Of a DNA stretch of 64,000 nucleotides, positions 9,753 through 19,856 are shown in pieces. Made by a program: the position numbers and the translations under genes. This stretch comes from Hyphomicrobiales bacterium (lineage in GTDB: Bacteria > Pseudomonadota > Alphaproteobacteria > Rhizobiales > Methylopilaceae). The stretch is taken from contig JALHQA010000010.1 in NCBI GenBank assembly GCA_022842205.1, positions 1 to 64,000 on the forward strand. Reading direction: 5' to 3'. Positions within the stretch are counted from its first letter, which is position 1; the number at the start of each line of letters is the position of its first letter. The notes under the pieces were generated by a model that was given only the letters and a program-made list of their open reading frames with translations, had not been told where the DNA came from and ran no database searches.

Positions 9753-10268
9753 ATGCATAAGACGTTCAAAATGCTTGCGGGATACAACTCGTGGGCGAAC
9801 GCGCGGCTCTACGACGCAGCATTCCGCATGAACGATTCCGCGTATCGCGAAGACCGCGGAGCCTTCTTCGGGTCAATCCACCGGACGCTGAATCATCTGC
9901 TCGTGACGGACCGGATCTGGCTCAAGCGGTTCGGCGTCCGCGACGAGGCGCCCGACCGGCTGGACGCGGTGCTGTTCGACGACCTGCCCAAGCTCCGCGA
10001 GGCGCGCGAAACCGAAGATGCGAACATCGAACAATGGGTGGCTGATTTGTCCGACGGGGCGCTCGCAGCTCCCTTGAGCTACCAGACCCTGTCCAGGCCC
10101 GCCCCAATCACGCAGCCGCTCGGCGCTGCCCTCACCCACCTTTTCAATCACCAGACCCATCACCGCGGCCAGGTCCATGCGCTGATGACGGGTCTCGAAG
10201 GCCGCGACTTCGCGCCGAGCCTCGATCTGATTGTGTATCAACGGCAAACCGGCGTCGGCATGGACTGA
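9753..10268 (+). CDS. DinB-family putative metal-dependent hydrolase
   Basis: 171 aa beginning MHKTFKMLAGYNSWANARLYD, the hallmark DinB/YfiT opening. The four-helix bundle's histidine ligands appear in FGSIHRTLNHLLVTD and HLFNHQTHHRGQVHAL. Family members bind a divalent metal; some act as thiol-dependent S-transferases, but the substrate here is unknown. An open frame extends upstream over the ndk start, so the start was set at the conserved N-terminus. Confidence 0.85.
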   Translation: MHKTFKMLAGYNSWANARLYDAAFRMNDSAYREDRGAFFGSIHRTLNHLLVTDRIWLKRFGVRDEAPDRLDAVLFDDLPKLREARETEDANIEQWVADLSDGALAAPLSYQTLSRPAPITQPLGAALTHLFNHQTHHRGQVHALMTGLEGRDFAPSLDLIVYQRQTGVGMD

Positions 10269-10327
10269 GCATTCAGCCGGCGGCGAGCTTGCCTCTCGCA
10301 CGCCGAGCGTCCAAAACACCGCCCATC

Positions 10328-12190
10328 ATGCTTCAGGTCACCAATCTCACGCTGCGCGTCGCGGGGCGCGCCCTCATTGAAGACGCCTCGGCGATGATTC
10401 CAGAAGGCGCGCGGGTCGGCATTGTCGGCCGCAACGGCTGCGGTAAGACCACCTTCTTCAAGGCCGTCGCCGGCGACATCGGCACGGATGGCGGCGACCT
10501 CTATCTGCCGAAAGGCGCGCGGTTCGGCCGTGTCGCGCAGGAAGCGCCGTCCGGACCCGACTCGCTGCTTGATCGCGTCCTCGCGGCCGACACCGAGCGC
10601 ACGGCGTTGCTGGAAGAGGCGGAAACCGCGCTCGACCCGCAGCGGATCGCCGACATCCACACGCGCCTGGCCGAAATCGACGCGTACGCCGCCCCGGCGC
10701 GCGCCGCCCGCATTCTTTCCGGTCTTGGCTTCGATGCCGAAGCCCAGGACCGCCCCTGCTCATCCTTTTCCGGCGGCTGGCGCATGCGCGTCGCGCTCGC
10801 GGCCGTGCTGTTCTCCGAGCCGGATCTTCTGCTGCTCGACGAACCGACGAACCATCTCGATCTCGAAGGCACGCTCTGGCTGCAGGATTATCTCGCGCGC
10901 TATCCGCGCACGGCGCTCATCATCAGCCACGACCGCGATCTGCTCGACGCGTCGGTCGATCACATCCTGCATTTCGATCAGGGCAAGTTCGTTCTCTATC
11001 GCGGCAACTTCACCAGCTTCGATCGCCAGCGCCGCGAAAAGCTCGCGCTCGACGTCAAGGCAAAGAAGAAGCAGGACGCCGAGAAGGAACGTCTCCAGTC
11101 CTTCATCAATCGCTTCAAGGCCAAGGCCTCGAAAGCCAAGCAGGCGCAGTCGCGCGTCAAGCGTCTCGAGAAAATGGAGACGATCTCCGTTTCCATCGAG
11201 AGCGATGTCGTGCCGTTCTACATTCCGCCGTTCGACAAGCCGCTCGCGCCGCCGATCATCGCGCTGGATCGCGTCAGTGTCGGCTATGACAACAAGCCCG
11301 TATTGACGAAGCTCGACTTGTCGCTCGCACCCGACGCACGCATCGGCCTGCTCGGCTCCAACGGCAACGGTAAATCCACGCTGTCGAAACTGCTTGCCGG
11401 TCAGCTCGCGCCGATAACCGGCGACATGCACAAATCATCGAAGCTCACCGTGGGCTATTTTGCGCAGCACACGGTCGAAGGCCTCGATCTCGACGGCACG
11501 CCCTATTCGCATGTCCGCGCCCGCCTGCCGCAGATGACGGAGCCGCAGGTTCGTGCCCGCGTTGCACGCATCGGTTTTTCCGGCCAGCGTGCGGACACCG
11601 TGGTCAATCGCCTGTCCGGCGGCGAGAAGGCGCGCCTCGCGATGGGTCTTGCGGTGTTCGACGCGCCGCATCTGCTTATCCTCGACGAGCCGACCAACCA
11701 TCTCGACATCGACAGCCGCGCCGCGCTGGTCGATGCGCTCGCGGAATATGAAGGCGCTGTCATTCTCGTCTCGCACGACCGCCATCTGCTCGACGCCTGC
11801 GCCGACGATCTCTGGCTCGTCGCCAATGGCGGGGTGAAGCGCTACGACGGCTCGCTCGACGATTACCAGAAGTTCGTTCTGAAGACCGCGCGCGGAGAGG
11901 CCGATCCGAAACCCGCCCCTGCATCCGACGAAACGCCGCGCGCCAAGCGCGCATCACCGAGCTCCTTACGGCACAAGCTCAAGGAGATCGAGGGGGTGAT
12001 CGCGAAGCTGGAGCCGGAGATCACCCGGCTCGATCAGGAACTGGCCGCGCCGGATCTGTACGCACGAAATCCGGTCAAGGGTGCCGACCTCTCGAAACAG
12101 CGCATGGCGCTTGCCGCCGCGTTGGCCGAAGCCGAGGAACTCTGGATCGACACCAGCGAGAGACTGAGCGCGGCGGAAGCCGCGCAGTAA
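10328..12190 (+). CDS. ABC-F family ATPase (Uup/YheS-like)
   Basis: 620 aa with two ABC domains and no membrane segments. Domain 1: Walker A GRNGCGKTT, signature SGGWRMR, Walker B LLLLDEPTNHLD. Domain 2: Walker A GSNGNGKST, signature SGGEKAR, LILDEPTNHLD. The linker between domains is basic and helical (about residues 230-300), as in ABC-F proteins that enter the ribosomal E site. A C-terminal coiled coil (LRHKLKEIEGVIAKLEPEI onward) favours the Uup/YheS branch over EttA. Starts at MLQVTNLTLRVAG. Ends exactly where convergent holC ends. Confidence 0.92.
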   Translation: MLQVTNLTLRVAGRALIEDASAMIPEGARVGIVGRNGCGKTTFFKAVAGDIGTDGGDLYLPKGARFGRVAQEAPSGPDSLLDRVLAADTERTALLEEAETALDPQRIADIHTRLAEIDAYAAPARAARILSGLGFDAEAQDRPCSSFSGGWRMRVALAAVLFSEPDLLLLDEPTNHLDLEGTLWLQDYLARYPRTALIISHDRDLLDASVDHILHFDQGKFVLYRGNFTSFDRQRREKLALDVKAKKKQDAEKERLQSFINRFKAKASKAKQAQSRVKRLEKMETISVSIESDVVPFYIPPFDKPLAPPIIALDRVSVGYDNKPVLTKLDLSLAPDARIGLLGSNGNGKSTLSKLLAGQLAPITGDMHKSSKLTVGYFAQHTVEGLDLDGTPYSHVRARLPQMTEPQVRARVARIGFSGQRADTVVNRLSGGEKARLAMGLAVFDAPHLLILDEPTNHLDIDSRAALVDALAEYEGAVILVSHDRHLLDACADDLWLVANGGVKRYDGSLDDYQKFVLKTARGEADPKPAPASDETPRAKRASPSSLRHKLKEIEGVIAKLEPEITRLDQELAAPDLYARNPVKGADLSKQRMALAAALAEAEELWIDTSERLSAAEAAQ

Positions 12191-12640
12191 CTACGCCTTC
12201 TTCTCCCACCTGCCGCCATCGCCCTGCTGCCAGTAGGTCACCTCGTGACCCGCGGCTTTCAGCACCTTCCAGCGCTCGCGTTCGAAGGCCAGCGCCTCGT
12301 CATTGTTGCCGTCGAACAAAACGAGCGCGCGGGCATAGGCCGCTAGATCGCTTGACGGCGCATTGTCGACCAGCACACGCACCTCGGCGCCATTCGGATT
12401 GATGTCGTCGGACGTAAGTAGAATGGGCTGCGTTTCCGGCGCACCGTCAGCCACCGTTCCATGCGGCAGAAAGCTCTCGTCGGCAAAGCTCCACAGTGCC
12501 TCGTCCAGCGCGCGCACGCGCTCCTCGGAATCCGCCTGCACGACAACCTTCCATCCGCGTTCCAGGCATTTGCCGAGCAGCACGGGCAGCACGCGCTCAA
12601 GCGGCTGGTTCTGGAGGTGGTAGAAAAGAACTTCCGCCAT
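12191..12640 (-). CDS. holC: DNA polymerase III chi subunit
   Basis: 149 aa. Chi links the clamp loader to single-strand binding protein. The N-terminus [19 protein letters not shown] and the central QPILLTSDDINPNGAEVRVLVD match the family. It overlaps the pepA stop by one base (TAATG), and pepA-holC is a conserved pair in many proteobacteria. Its stop abuts the ABC-F stop with no spacer. Confidence 0.93.
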   Translation of the reverse strand: MAEVLFYHLQNQPLERVLPVLLGKCLERGWKVVVQADSEERVRALDEALWSFADESFLPHGTVADGAPETQPILLTSDDINPNGAEVRVLVDNAPSSDLAAYARALVLFDGNNDEALAFERERWKVLKAAGHEVTYWQQGDGGRWEKKA

Positions 12641-14136
12641 TACTTTTCGTAATATTCGCGCACCATTTCATCGAGCAGCCGCACGCCCCATCCCGAGCCC
12701 CAGCTCTTGTTGATGTCGTTCTGCAGCGAGCCCATGCCGGTGCCGGCGATGTCGAGATGCGCCCACGGCGTGCCGTTGACGAAGCGCTGCAGGAACTGCG
12801 CCGCGGTGATCGAACCGCCGAAACGCCCGCCCGTGTTCTTCATGTCCGCGAACTTGGAGTCGATCATCTTGTCGTAGGCGGGATCGAGCGGCAGGCGCCA
12901 CACACGCTCGCCGGTCGCGACGCCCGCCTTCGTCAGGCGATCCGAAAGCTCGTCGTTGTTCGAAAACAGGCCGGCATACTCCTGCCCCAGCGCAACGAGA
13001 ACCGCGCCGGTCAGCGTCGCGAGATTGACCATGAATTGCGGCTTGAAGCGATCCTGTGTGTACCAGAGCACGTCGCCGAGAACGAGCCGTCCTTCTGCGT
13101 CCGTATTGATGATCTCGATCGTCTGTCCGGACATCGAGGTCACGATGTCGCCCGGCCGCTGCGCATTGCCGTCCGGCATGTTCTCGGCAAGGCCGATAAC
13201 GCCGATGGCGTTCACCTTGGCCTTCCGCGCCGCCAGCGTATGCATCAGGCCGACCACGCAGGCCGCGCCCGCCATGTCGCCCTTCATGTCTTCCATGCTG
13301 GCCGAAGGCTTGATCGAGATGCCGCCGGTGTCGAAGGTCACGCCCTTGCCGATAAAAGCCACCGGCTTGTCGTTCTTCTTGCCGCCGTTCCAGCGCATGA
13401 CGACGACGCGGCTCTCCTTCTCGGAGCCCTGCCCGACGCCGAGCAGCGCGCCCATTTTGAGCTGCTTCAGCTTCCGCTCATCGAAAATCTCAACGACGAC
13501 ATCGTCGTCGACCAGCTTGCCGGCGCGCTTGGCAAATTCTTCCGGATAAAGAACGTTCGATGGCTCGTTGACCAGGTCGCGCGCAATATCGACGCCTTCG
13601 GCAAGCGCTTCATGCGCCTTCCACGCCTTCTTCGCGGCGGCGTCCTCCGCGAGCAGGTATGTCAGGCTCCCGGCACAGTCGCCGTTGTCGTCGTCGTTTT
13701 TCTTGCGCGTCTTGTAGCGGTCGAAGCTGTACGCACGCAGCCGCGCCCCGAGCGCCATGTCCGTCGCCGCCTTCACCGGGTCGTCGTCGAGACCGGGCGG
13801 AATATCGACCAGCACGCTCGCCTTGTCGGCCTTGCCGATCTTGCCAAGCACCTGCCCGCCGGTTTTCACCCATTCCGTCGCCGGGTCGCCCTCGCCCCGG
13901 CCGAGGCCGAAAACGATCAGCCGGTCGAGACCCGTTCCCGCCGGAGCGATCAGGTCGAGCGCGCTGCCAGCCTTGCCGGTGAATTTGGCCGCCTTCGCAA
14001 TCCGGTCGAAATCCTTGATCTTGCCGATCAGCGTCTTCGCCGAGCCCGAAAAGCCGAGCTTGCCGTCGGTCAAAATGGCGGCGACGCCGCCTGCCGGTAC
14101 TGCGGATTTCTGGAAAGCGATTTTGGGCGTGGCCAT
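12640..14136 (-). CDS. pepA: Leucyl aminopeptidase (M17)
   Basis: 498 aa cytosolic metallopeptidase releasing N-terminal residues. The M17 signature [12 protein letters not shown] is present, with the metal and substrate segment [17 protein letters not shown] and the acidic cluster around [13 protein letters not shown]. Start set at [13 protein letters not shown], preceded by GGAGTTT about 9 nt upstream; the open frame upstream is not conserved coding. Co-transcribed with holC and divergent from lptF (102 nt between starts). Confidence 0.95.
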   Translation of the reverse strand: MATPKIAFQKSAVPAGGVAAILTDGKLGFSGSAKTLIGKIKDFDRIAKAAKFTGKAGSALDLIAPAGTGLDRLIVFGLGRGEGDPATEWVKTGGQVLGKIGKADKASVLVDIPPGLDDDPVKAATDMALGARLRAYSFDRYKTRKKNDDDNGDCAGSLTYLLAEDAAAKKAWKAHEALAEGVDIARDLVNEPSNVLYPEEFAKRAGKLVDDDVVVEIFDERKLKQLKMGALLGVGQGSEKESRVVVMRWNGGKKNDKPVAFIGKGVTFDTGGISIKPSASMEDMKGDMAGAACVVGLMHTLAARKAKVNAIGVIGLAENMPDGNAQRPGDIVTSMSGQTIEIINTDAEGRLVLGDVLWYTQDRFKPQFMVNLATLTGAVLVALGQEYAGLFSNNDELSDRLTKAGVATGERVWRLPLDPAYDKMIDSKFADMKNTGGRFGGSITAAQFLQRFVNGTPWAHLDIAGTGMGSLQNDINKSWGSGWGVRLLDEMVREYYEK

Positions 14137-14238
14137 ATCGGGTATAAACTCCTGTCTCGAAGCCGCCCGGGGCGGATTCGCCGTTTTCTTTAGGCTCCGG
14201 CCACAATTTACGCAAAGCCGACGCGGTAGATAACCGGC

Positions 14239-15357
14239 ATGGGTGCCCTGCAACGCTATATTTTCCGATCGGCCGCGGGGGCCTTTCTCGTCAGCCTGCT
14301 CGGCGTCACGGCCGTGGTCTGGATGACGCAGTCGCTCCGTCAGTTCGATCTCATCGCCACCAAGGGCCAGTCTTTCTGGACCTTCTTCACCATCACGCTT
14401 CTGGCGGTGCCTTATTTCGCTCTGCTGGTTGCGCCGCTGGCGCTCTTTGCCTCGGTCGTTTTCGTCCTGAACAAGCTGAATACGGATTCCGAGTTGGCGG
14501 CCATCAACGCGGCCGGCGTGCCGCCCGCCACCGTGCTTCGCCCGCTTGTCGTGCTGACCCTGCTCGTCAGTCTGGCCGTCGGCGCGCTCAGCGTATCAGC
14601 CATTCCGGCGATGCTCCGCACGGCACGCGACATGATCACCCAGATCCGCGCCGACATCGTCGTGAAGGTGCTGCGGGAAGGCGAGTTCACCAGTCTCGAC
14701 CAGGGCCTGACGCTTCACATCCGCGAGCGCGATGCCGGCGCCGCGCTCCTCGGCATTCTTATCGAGGACGGCCGCGAGCCGGATGAGGACATCGTCTACA
14801 CCGCCGAGCGCGGCCAGGTGATCAAAACCGAGGAAGGCACCTACCTCGTGCTGGAAAAGGGCGCGATGCAGCGCAAGGGTTCCGCCAGCGACGATGTCGG
14901 CATCGTCCTGTTCGACCGCTATGCATTCGACCTGTCGCCGCTGGCCTCGCGGGACGTCGAGGTGTCCTACAAGCCCAAGGAACGTTTCATCGCGGAACTC
15001 TGGAATCCGGACACCAAAAATCCGCGCGCCCTCGGCAATATACGGTCCGAGCTCCACGACCGCCTGGTGGCTCCGTTCTATCCGATTGCCTTCCTGTGCA
15101 TTGCCTTCGCCGCTCTCGGCCGGCCCCATACCGTCCGCCAGAGCAGGTTCAAGAGCATCGTTGCCGCCGTCCTCCTGATCTTCGCCTTGCGTCTGGCCGG
15201 CCTCGGCATCGTCAACATGATGAAAAGCCAGCCATTGGCCGTGCCGCTTCTCTACACGCTGCTGATCGGCTCGAGCATTGTTGCGCTCGCCATCGGCCTC
15301 GGCATCAAGCCCTGGTTCCGGCGGCGCCTGCTGCACCGCCGTCCCGTGGCGGCCTGA
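14239..15357 (+). CDS. lptF: LPS export ABC transporter permease LptF
   Basis: 372 aa YjgP/YjgQ-family permease: N-terminal [25 protein letters not shown], about three membrane helices, a periplasmic beta-jellyroll region (about residues 130-280) and three C-terminal helices. With LptG and cytoplasmic LptB it extracts LPS from the inner membrane and passes it to the LptC-A-D bridge. Directly followed by lptG (2-nt gap). Confidence 0.95.
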   Translation: MGALQRYIFRSAAGAFLVSLLGVTAVVWMTQSLRQFDLIATKGQSFWTFFTITLLAVPYFALLVAPLALFASVVFVLNKLNTDSELAAINAAGVPPATVLRPLVVLTLLVSLAVGALSVSAIPAMLRTARDMITQIRADIVVKVLREGEFTSLDQGLTLHIRERDAGAALLGILIEDGREPDEDIVYTAERGQVIKTEEGTYLVLEKGAMQRKGSASDDVGIVLFDRYAFDLSPLASRDVEVSYKPKERFIAELWNPDTKNPRALGNIRSELHDRLVAPFYPIAFLCIAFAALGRPHTVRQSRFKSIVAAVLLIFALRLAGLGIVNMMKSQPLAVPLLYTLLIGSSIVALAIGLGIKPWFRRRLLHRRPVAA

Positions 15358-15359
15358 AC

Positions 15360-16436
15360 ATGGCGCCGGTTCTCTCGCTCTACATCGCACGCCGGCTGAT
15401 GCTGTCCATCGGCGCGGCTTTCCTGATCCTGTTCGCCCTCATTCTGCTCGTCGATTCGGTCGATCTGATCCGCAACATGCGCGAAGGCGGCTCGGCCACG
15501 TTGTTCGACGTTGCACTCATCTCGCTGCAGCGCACGCCCATCATCGCGGAAGAGGTCCTGCCATTCACCGTCCTGTTCGGGTCGATCGCGGGCTTTGTCA
15601 GTCTTTCGCGGCGGCTGGAACTCGTCGTGGCCCGCGCGACCGGCGTGTCCATCTGGCAGATGCTGGCGCCGGCGCTTCTGGCCGCCGCGCTTCTCGGTAT
15701 AGCGGCCACCACCGTCTACAATCCGGTATCGACATGGCTGAAGGAGAACGCCGAGGAGCATGAAGCCGCGGCGTTCGATAAATCTCGGTCGAATGCCGGC
15801 CAGCGCTGGATCCGGCAGCAGGACGATGACGACCAGACCGTCATCCGCGCACGCAGTTCGGCAAGGCGCGGTGAAGAACTGAAAGGCGTCACGGCTTTTG
15901 TCTTCTCGCGCGAAGGCGGCTTCCAGGCGCGTATCGAAGCGGAGACGGCGAAACTCCAGTCCGATTACTGGGAAATGCGCAATGTGCGGATCATGCGGCA
16001 CGGCATTCCGCCCGAATCGCATCTCGTTTATCAGCTGCCCACAAACCTCACCGCGGACCAGGTCGCGGAGACCGTCACGAAGCCGGAAAGCGTGTCGTTT
16101 TGGCAACTCCCCGCGGTCATCTCCCACTGGCAGTTGACGGGTCTCAAAACAGAGAAATTTGACCTGCGATATCAATCACTTGTCGCGCGGCCGATATTCT
16201 ACGCAACGATGGTTTTGATCGCCGCAACAGTGTCCCTTGGCTTCAGCCGTTTGGGCGGTGTCTGGAAGGCGATTCTCGGTGGCGTGACAGCAGGCTTCAT
16301 GCTTTATGTTGCTGGCGAAATGGCCGGGGATTTGGGGGCGGCGGGTTTCATTACTCCGTTTGTGGCGGCTTGGTCTCCCTCGATTATCGGCTTGTTGTTG
16401 GGTGTAACGGTGCTCTTGCACCAGGAGGATGGGTGA
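15360..16436 (+). CDS. lptG: LPS export ABC transporter permease LptG
   Basis: 358 aa, same architecture as LptF: MAPVLSLYIARRLMLSIGAAFLILFALILLVDSVDLIR at the N-terminus (shown in part: VDSVDLIRNMREGG), a periplasmic jellyroll and C-terminal helices. The frame is open further upstream inside lptF, but this ATG gives the conserved start. The gene's last codons contain the ribosome binding site of lptD. Confidence 0.95.
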   Translation: MAPVLSLYIARRLMLSIGAAFLILFALILLVDSVDLIRNMREGGSATLFDVALISLQRTPIIAEEVLPFTVLFGSIAGFVSLSRRLELVVARATGVSIWQMLAPALLAAALLGIAATTVYNPVSTWLKENAEEHEAAAFDKSRSNAGQRWIRQQDDDDQTVIRARSSARRGEELKGVTAFVFSREGGFQARIEAETAKLQSDYWEMRNVRIMRHGIPPESHLVYQLPTNLTADQVAETVTKPESVSFWQLPAVISHWQLTGLKTEKFDLRYQSLVARPIFYATMVLIAATVSLGFSRLGGVWKAILGGVTAGFMLYVAGEMAGDLGAAGFITPFVAAWSPSIIGLLLGVTVLLHQEDG

Positions 16437-18829
16437 AGGCGGTAACCCTTCTGGCCCAAGTGAAGCAAGCTGCGCGGGCGGGAGCTCTCGCGGCAACGGT
16501 GTCGTTTGCTGCCTTTTTGGCGCTGGACACCGTGGCTTACGCCCAGTTCGAAAACGTTGCGGGCTCGCGAGATCCCAATCAGAAGATGTTCGTGGACGCC
16601 GACGAGGTGGTCTACGACGACGTGCGTTCGACCGCGTCCGCCGTCGGCAATGTGAAGCTCTATTACGGCGATGCCGTCCTTGAGGCCGACCGGGTGGTCT
16701 ACGACCAGACCACCGGCAAGGTTTCGGCATTCGGCAATGTGCGCCTCTACGATCAGGGCAATGTCTACCAGTCGGACCACATGGTCCTGACAGAGGACTT
16801 CAGCGACGGCTTCGTCCAGTCGCTGCTCGTCGAGGGCGCGGACCGCACCCGCTTCGCCGCCGCGCGCGCCACGCGCACCGAGGGCCGGATCGTGGTCTTC
16901 GAGAAAGGCGTCTACACCGCGTGCGAACCCTGCCGCGAAAATCCGGCCAAGCCGCCGTTCTGGCAGATCAAGGCGGCCCGCATCATCCACGATCAGGGCA
17001 CCAACACGGTCTATTACGAGGACGCGCGGTTCGAATTCTTCGGCAAGCCGATCATGTGGCTGCCCTACTTCCAGCACGCCGACGGCACGGTGAAGCGCAA
17101 GAGCGGCTTCCTGACGCCGCGTTACATGAACTCGACCGAGTACGGCTTCGGTGCCCGCATCCCATATTTCTGGAACGTCCGGCCGAACATCGACGTCACC
17201 TTCGCGCCCGCTCTGCTGACGAAGCAGGGTGTCATGCCGGACGTCGAGTTCCGTCACCGGACGACGAACGGCGCCTATTCGATCCGCGCGGCCGGCATCT
17301 ACCAGCAGGATCCGGGCGTCTTCAACAAGCAGGGCGATTTCCCGGGTCAGGACGACGACTTCCGCGGCGCCATCACGACGCGCGGCGACTTCCGCATCAA
17401 TGACTTCTGGACCTGGGGCTGGAACGCCAACGTCGTTTCGGACAAATGGGTGCTGGAAGACTACGACATGTGGGGCGCCAGCTGGACGGAAGCGATTTCG
17501 ACCGCGCACCTCACGGGCATGGGCGACCGCAACTACTTCGAGCTGCGCGGCTATTATTTCTACGGCCTGTCGTCCGACGACGTTCAGGATCAGCTCCCTG
17601 TGGCCGGCGTCTGGGATTATAATTACATCCACGACAAGCCGGTGGTCGGCGGCGAACTGGCGTTCAACGTCAATCTCACCACGACCTACCGTAAGGAAAC
17701 GGATTTCGAGCCGCTGTCCGGCAACGTCGTCGGTAGCGACGGCGACAACCTTACTTGCGACGATTTCGAACTCGATAAATGCATCGTTCCTGGTGTCGCG
17801 GGCTCCTACACACGCCTGTCGGTCGATACGAGCTGGAAGCGCGAATTCATCGATCCCATCGGCCAGGTCTGGACGCCGTTCGCCTTCGCGCGCGGCGACG
17901 TCATGTTCCTCAACGCCGACAACAGCGACACGCTCGCCGACTTCATCAACACCGACGATGAATTCGTCACGCGCGGCATGGTCGGCGCAGGCCTCGAATA
18001 CCGCTATCCGTTCGTTGCCCATAACAGCATGGGTACGCACATCTTCGAGCCGATGGCGCAGGTCATCATCCGCCCGAACGAAACGGAGATCGGCAACATC
18101 CCGAACGAGGATGCGCAGAGCCTGTTCTTCGACACCTCGACGCTGTTCTCGTGGGACAAGTTCTCGGGCTTCGACCGCATCGAGGGCGGCGGCCGCGCCA
18201 ATGTCGGCGCGCAGTACACGCTGCATTTCAACAGCGGCGGCTTCGCCAATTTGATGTTCGGACAGTCCTATCAGCTGTACGGCGAGAACTCGTTCGCCGA
18301 GGATGATCTGCTCAAGACCGGCGAAGGCACCGGCCTCGACAAGGATCGTTCGGACTATGTCGCGAGCGGCTATGTCCAGTTCACGAAGGAAATTTCCTTC
18401 GCGTCCCGCTTCCGCTTCGACGAGGACACGTTCGACGAGCGCGCGATCGAGCTTGAGACGAAAGTACGGAAAGGTCCGGTTCTCGCAGGCCTGACTTACG
18501 GCCGCTATGAGGAGCAGCCGCAGTTTGGCATCGAGCGCGCCGAAGGTGTCGTTGGCAGCGCGCGGGTTCAGCTTACCGATGAGGTCTATGTCCTCGGCGG
18601 CGCCCGCTACAACATCGAAACGAACGATCTGGACCGTATCCAGGTCGGTGCCGGCTATCTCGACGAGTGCTTCGGCCTTGGCGTGAACTATTCGGTCGAT
18701 TTCCACGAGAACGGCAACGACGATCCCGTACACAAGGTGTTCCTGCGCATGTCGCTGCGCACGCTGGGCGAGGCCGGAACCTCGGTCAATGTCAGCAATA
18801 TGATCAGCGACGACGAGACGACGCCCTGA
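16433..18829 (+). CDS. lptD: LPS-assembly protein LptD (OstA/Imp)
   Basis: 798 aa outer-membrane translocon that inserts LPS into the outer leaflet with LptE. A signal peptide (to about residue 37, AYAQ) precedes an OstA beta-jellyroll (DEVVYDDVRSTASAVGNVKL repeats) and a large C-terminal barrel. Cysteines in the N-domain (YTACEPCREN) and in the barrel could form the family disulfides. The start is a GTG overlapping the lptG stop (GTGA), preceded by AGGAGG at 16423-16428 inside lptG. This start gives a proper signal peptide. The usual next gene, surA, is absent. Confidence 0.95.
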   Translation: MKAVTLLAQVKQAARAGALAATVSFAAFLALDTVAYAQFENVAGSRDPNQKMFVDADEVVYDDVRSTASAVGNVKLYYGDAVLEADRVVYDQTTGKVSAFGNVRLYDQGNVYQSDHMVLTEDFSDGFVQSLLVEGADRTRFAAARATRTEGRIVVFEKGVYTACEPCRENPAKPPFWQIKAARIIHDQGTNTVYYEDARFEFFGKPIMWLPYFQHADGTVKRKSGFLTPRYMNSTEYGFGARIPYFWNVRPNIDVTFAPALLTKQGVMPDVEFRHRTTNGAYSIRAAGIYQQDPGVFNKQGDFPGQDDDFRGAITTRGDFRINDFWTWGWNANVVSDKWVLEDYDMWGASWTEAISTAHLTGMGDRNYFELRGYYFYGLSSDDVQDQLPVAGVWDYNYIHDKPVVGGELAFNVNLTTTYRKETDFEPLSGNVVGSDGDNLTCDDFELDKCIVPGVAGSYTRLSVDTSWKREFIDPIGQVWTPFAFARGDVMFLNADNSDTLADFINTDDEFVTRGMVGAGLEYRYPFVAHNSMGTHIFEPMAQVIIRPNETEIGNIPNEDAQSLFFDTSTLFSWDKFSGFDRIEGGGRANVGAQYTLHFNSGGFANLMFGQSYQLYGENSFAEDDLLKTGEGTGLDKDRSDYVASGYVQFTKEISFASRFRFDEDTFDERAIELETKVRKGPVLAGLTYGRYEEQPQFGIERAEGVVGSARVQLTDEVYVLGGARYNIETNDLDRIQVGAGYLDECFGLGVNYSVDFHENGNDDPVHKVFLRMSLRTLGEAGTSVNVSNMISDDETTP

Positions 18830-18848
18830 CCGCGTAACGGCGGGTGCC

Positions 18849-19856
18849 ATGACCATGAATCCGCTTGCAGTCACCATGGGCGAGCCAGCCGGCATCGGCC
18901 CCGAACTTGTGCTGCAGGCGTGGCTGCAGCGGATTCCGCGCGACTTGCCGCCGTTTTTTGTTCTCGCCGATCCCGATCATCTCGCGCATCTCGCCGAGCG
19001 CCTCGGCCATGCGGTCCCCATCGTTGTCACCGAACCCGGGCGTGCGGCCGAGATGTTTCCGCTCGCCCTGCCCGTTCTTCCGCTCGACATGGCCGTCCTC
19101 GCCGAACCGGGCAAACCGAATGTCGCGGATGCACCCGCGGTCATCGAGTCCATACGAGCGGCAACCACGCTCGTTCTGGAAGGCCGAGCGTCCGCCGTCG
19201 TCACCTCTCCGATCTCGAAAGCGCCATTGCTTCGCGCCGGCTTTCAGCATCCCGGGCATACTGAATTCCTCGGCGCCCTTGCCGAACAGCATACAGGCAC
19301 GGCTGCCCGTCCCGTGATGATGCTCTGGACGGAAAATCTCGCGGTCGTTCCGGTCACGGTGCACATACCGCTTTCCCATGTACCCGCGGCCCTGACACGC
19401 GACTTGATCGTCGAAACCGGCCGCATCGTCGCGCATGACCTTGTGACGCGGTTCGGCATTCCTCATCCGCGGCTGGCGCTGGCGGGTCTCAACCCTCATG
19501 CGGGAGAGGAAGGGGCTCTCGGCGGCGAAGATGCGGCGGTCATCGCGCCCGCCATCGCCGACCTGAAGGCCGAAGGCATCGACGCGTCCGGCCCGTGGCC
19601 GGCGGACACGCTGTTCCACGAGACCGCAAGGGCGCGTTACGACGCCGTCCTCGCGATGTATCACGACCAGGCTCTGATCCCGATCAAGACCATCGCCTTC
19701 GACCGTGCGGTAAACGTCACGCTCGGCCTTCCGTTCATCCGTACATCTCCCGACCACGGCACGGCCTTCGACATCGCCGGTACAGGCAAGGCCGACACGT
19801 CGAGTCTCGTCGCCGCGATCAAGCTCGCCGCGCGACTCGCGGAACACGCCGCATGA
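18849..19856 (+). CDS. pdxA: 4-hydroxythreonine-4-phosphate dehydrogenase
   Basis: 335 aa enzyme of the DXP-dependent pyridoxal phosphate pathway; NAD and metal dependent. Begins [19 protein letters not shown] (second Met also possible). Metal-ligand histidines and conserved segments are visible: [49 protein letters not shown] and [15 protein letters not shown]. Overlaps rsmA by 4 nt (ATGA). It follows lptD by 19 nt with no surA between. Confidence 0.96.
   Translation: MTMNPLAVTMGEPAGIGPELVLQAWLQRIPRDLPPFFVLADPDHLAHLAERLGHAVPIVVTEPGRAAEMFPLALPVLPLDMAVLAEPGKPNVADAPAVIESIRAATTLVLEGRASAVVTSPISKAPLLRAGFQHPGHTEFLGALAEQHTGTAARPVMMLWTENLAVVPVTVHIPLSHVPAALTRDLIVETGRIVAHDLVTRFGIPHPRLALAGLNPHAGEEGALGGEDAAVIAPAIADLKAEGIDASGPWPADTLFHETARARYDAVLAMYHDQALIPIKTIAFDRAVNVTLGLPFIRTSPDHGTAFDIAGTGKADTSSLVAAIKLAARLAEHAA

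Noticed and set aside
16304-18895. An 863-codon open frame on the minus strand
   Set aside because: Antisense to lptD; no motif, and lptD has signal peptide, ribosome binding site and barrel features.
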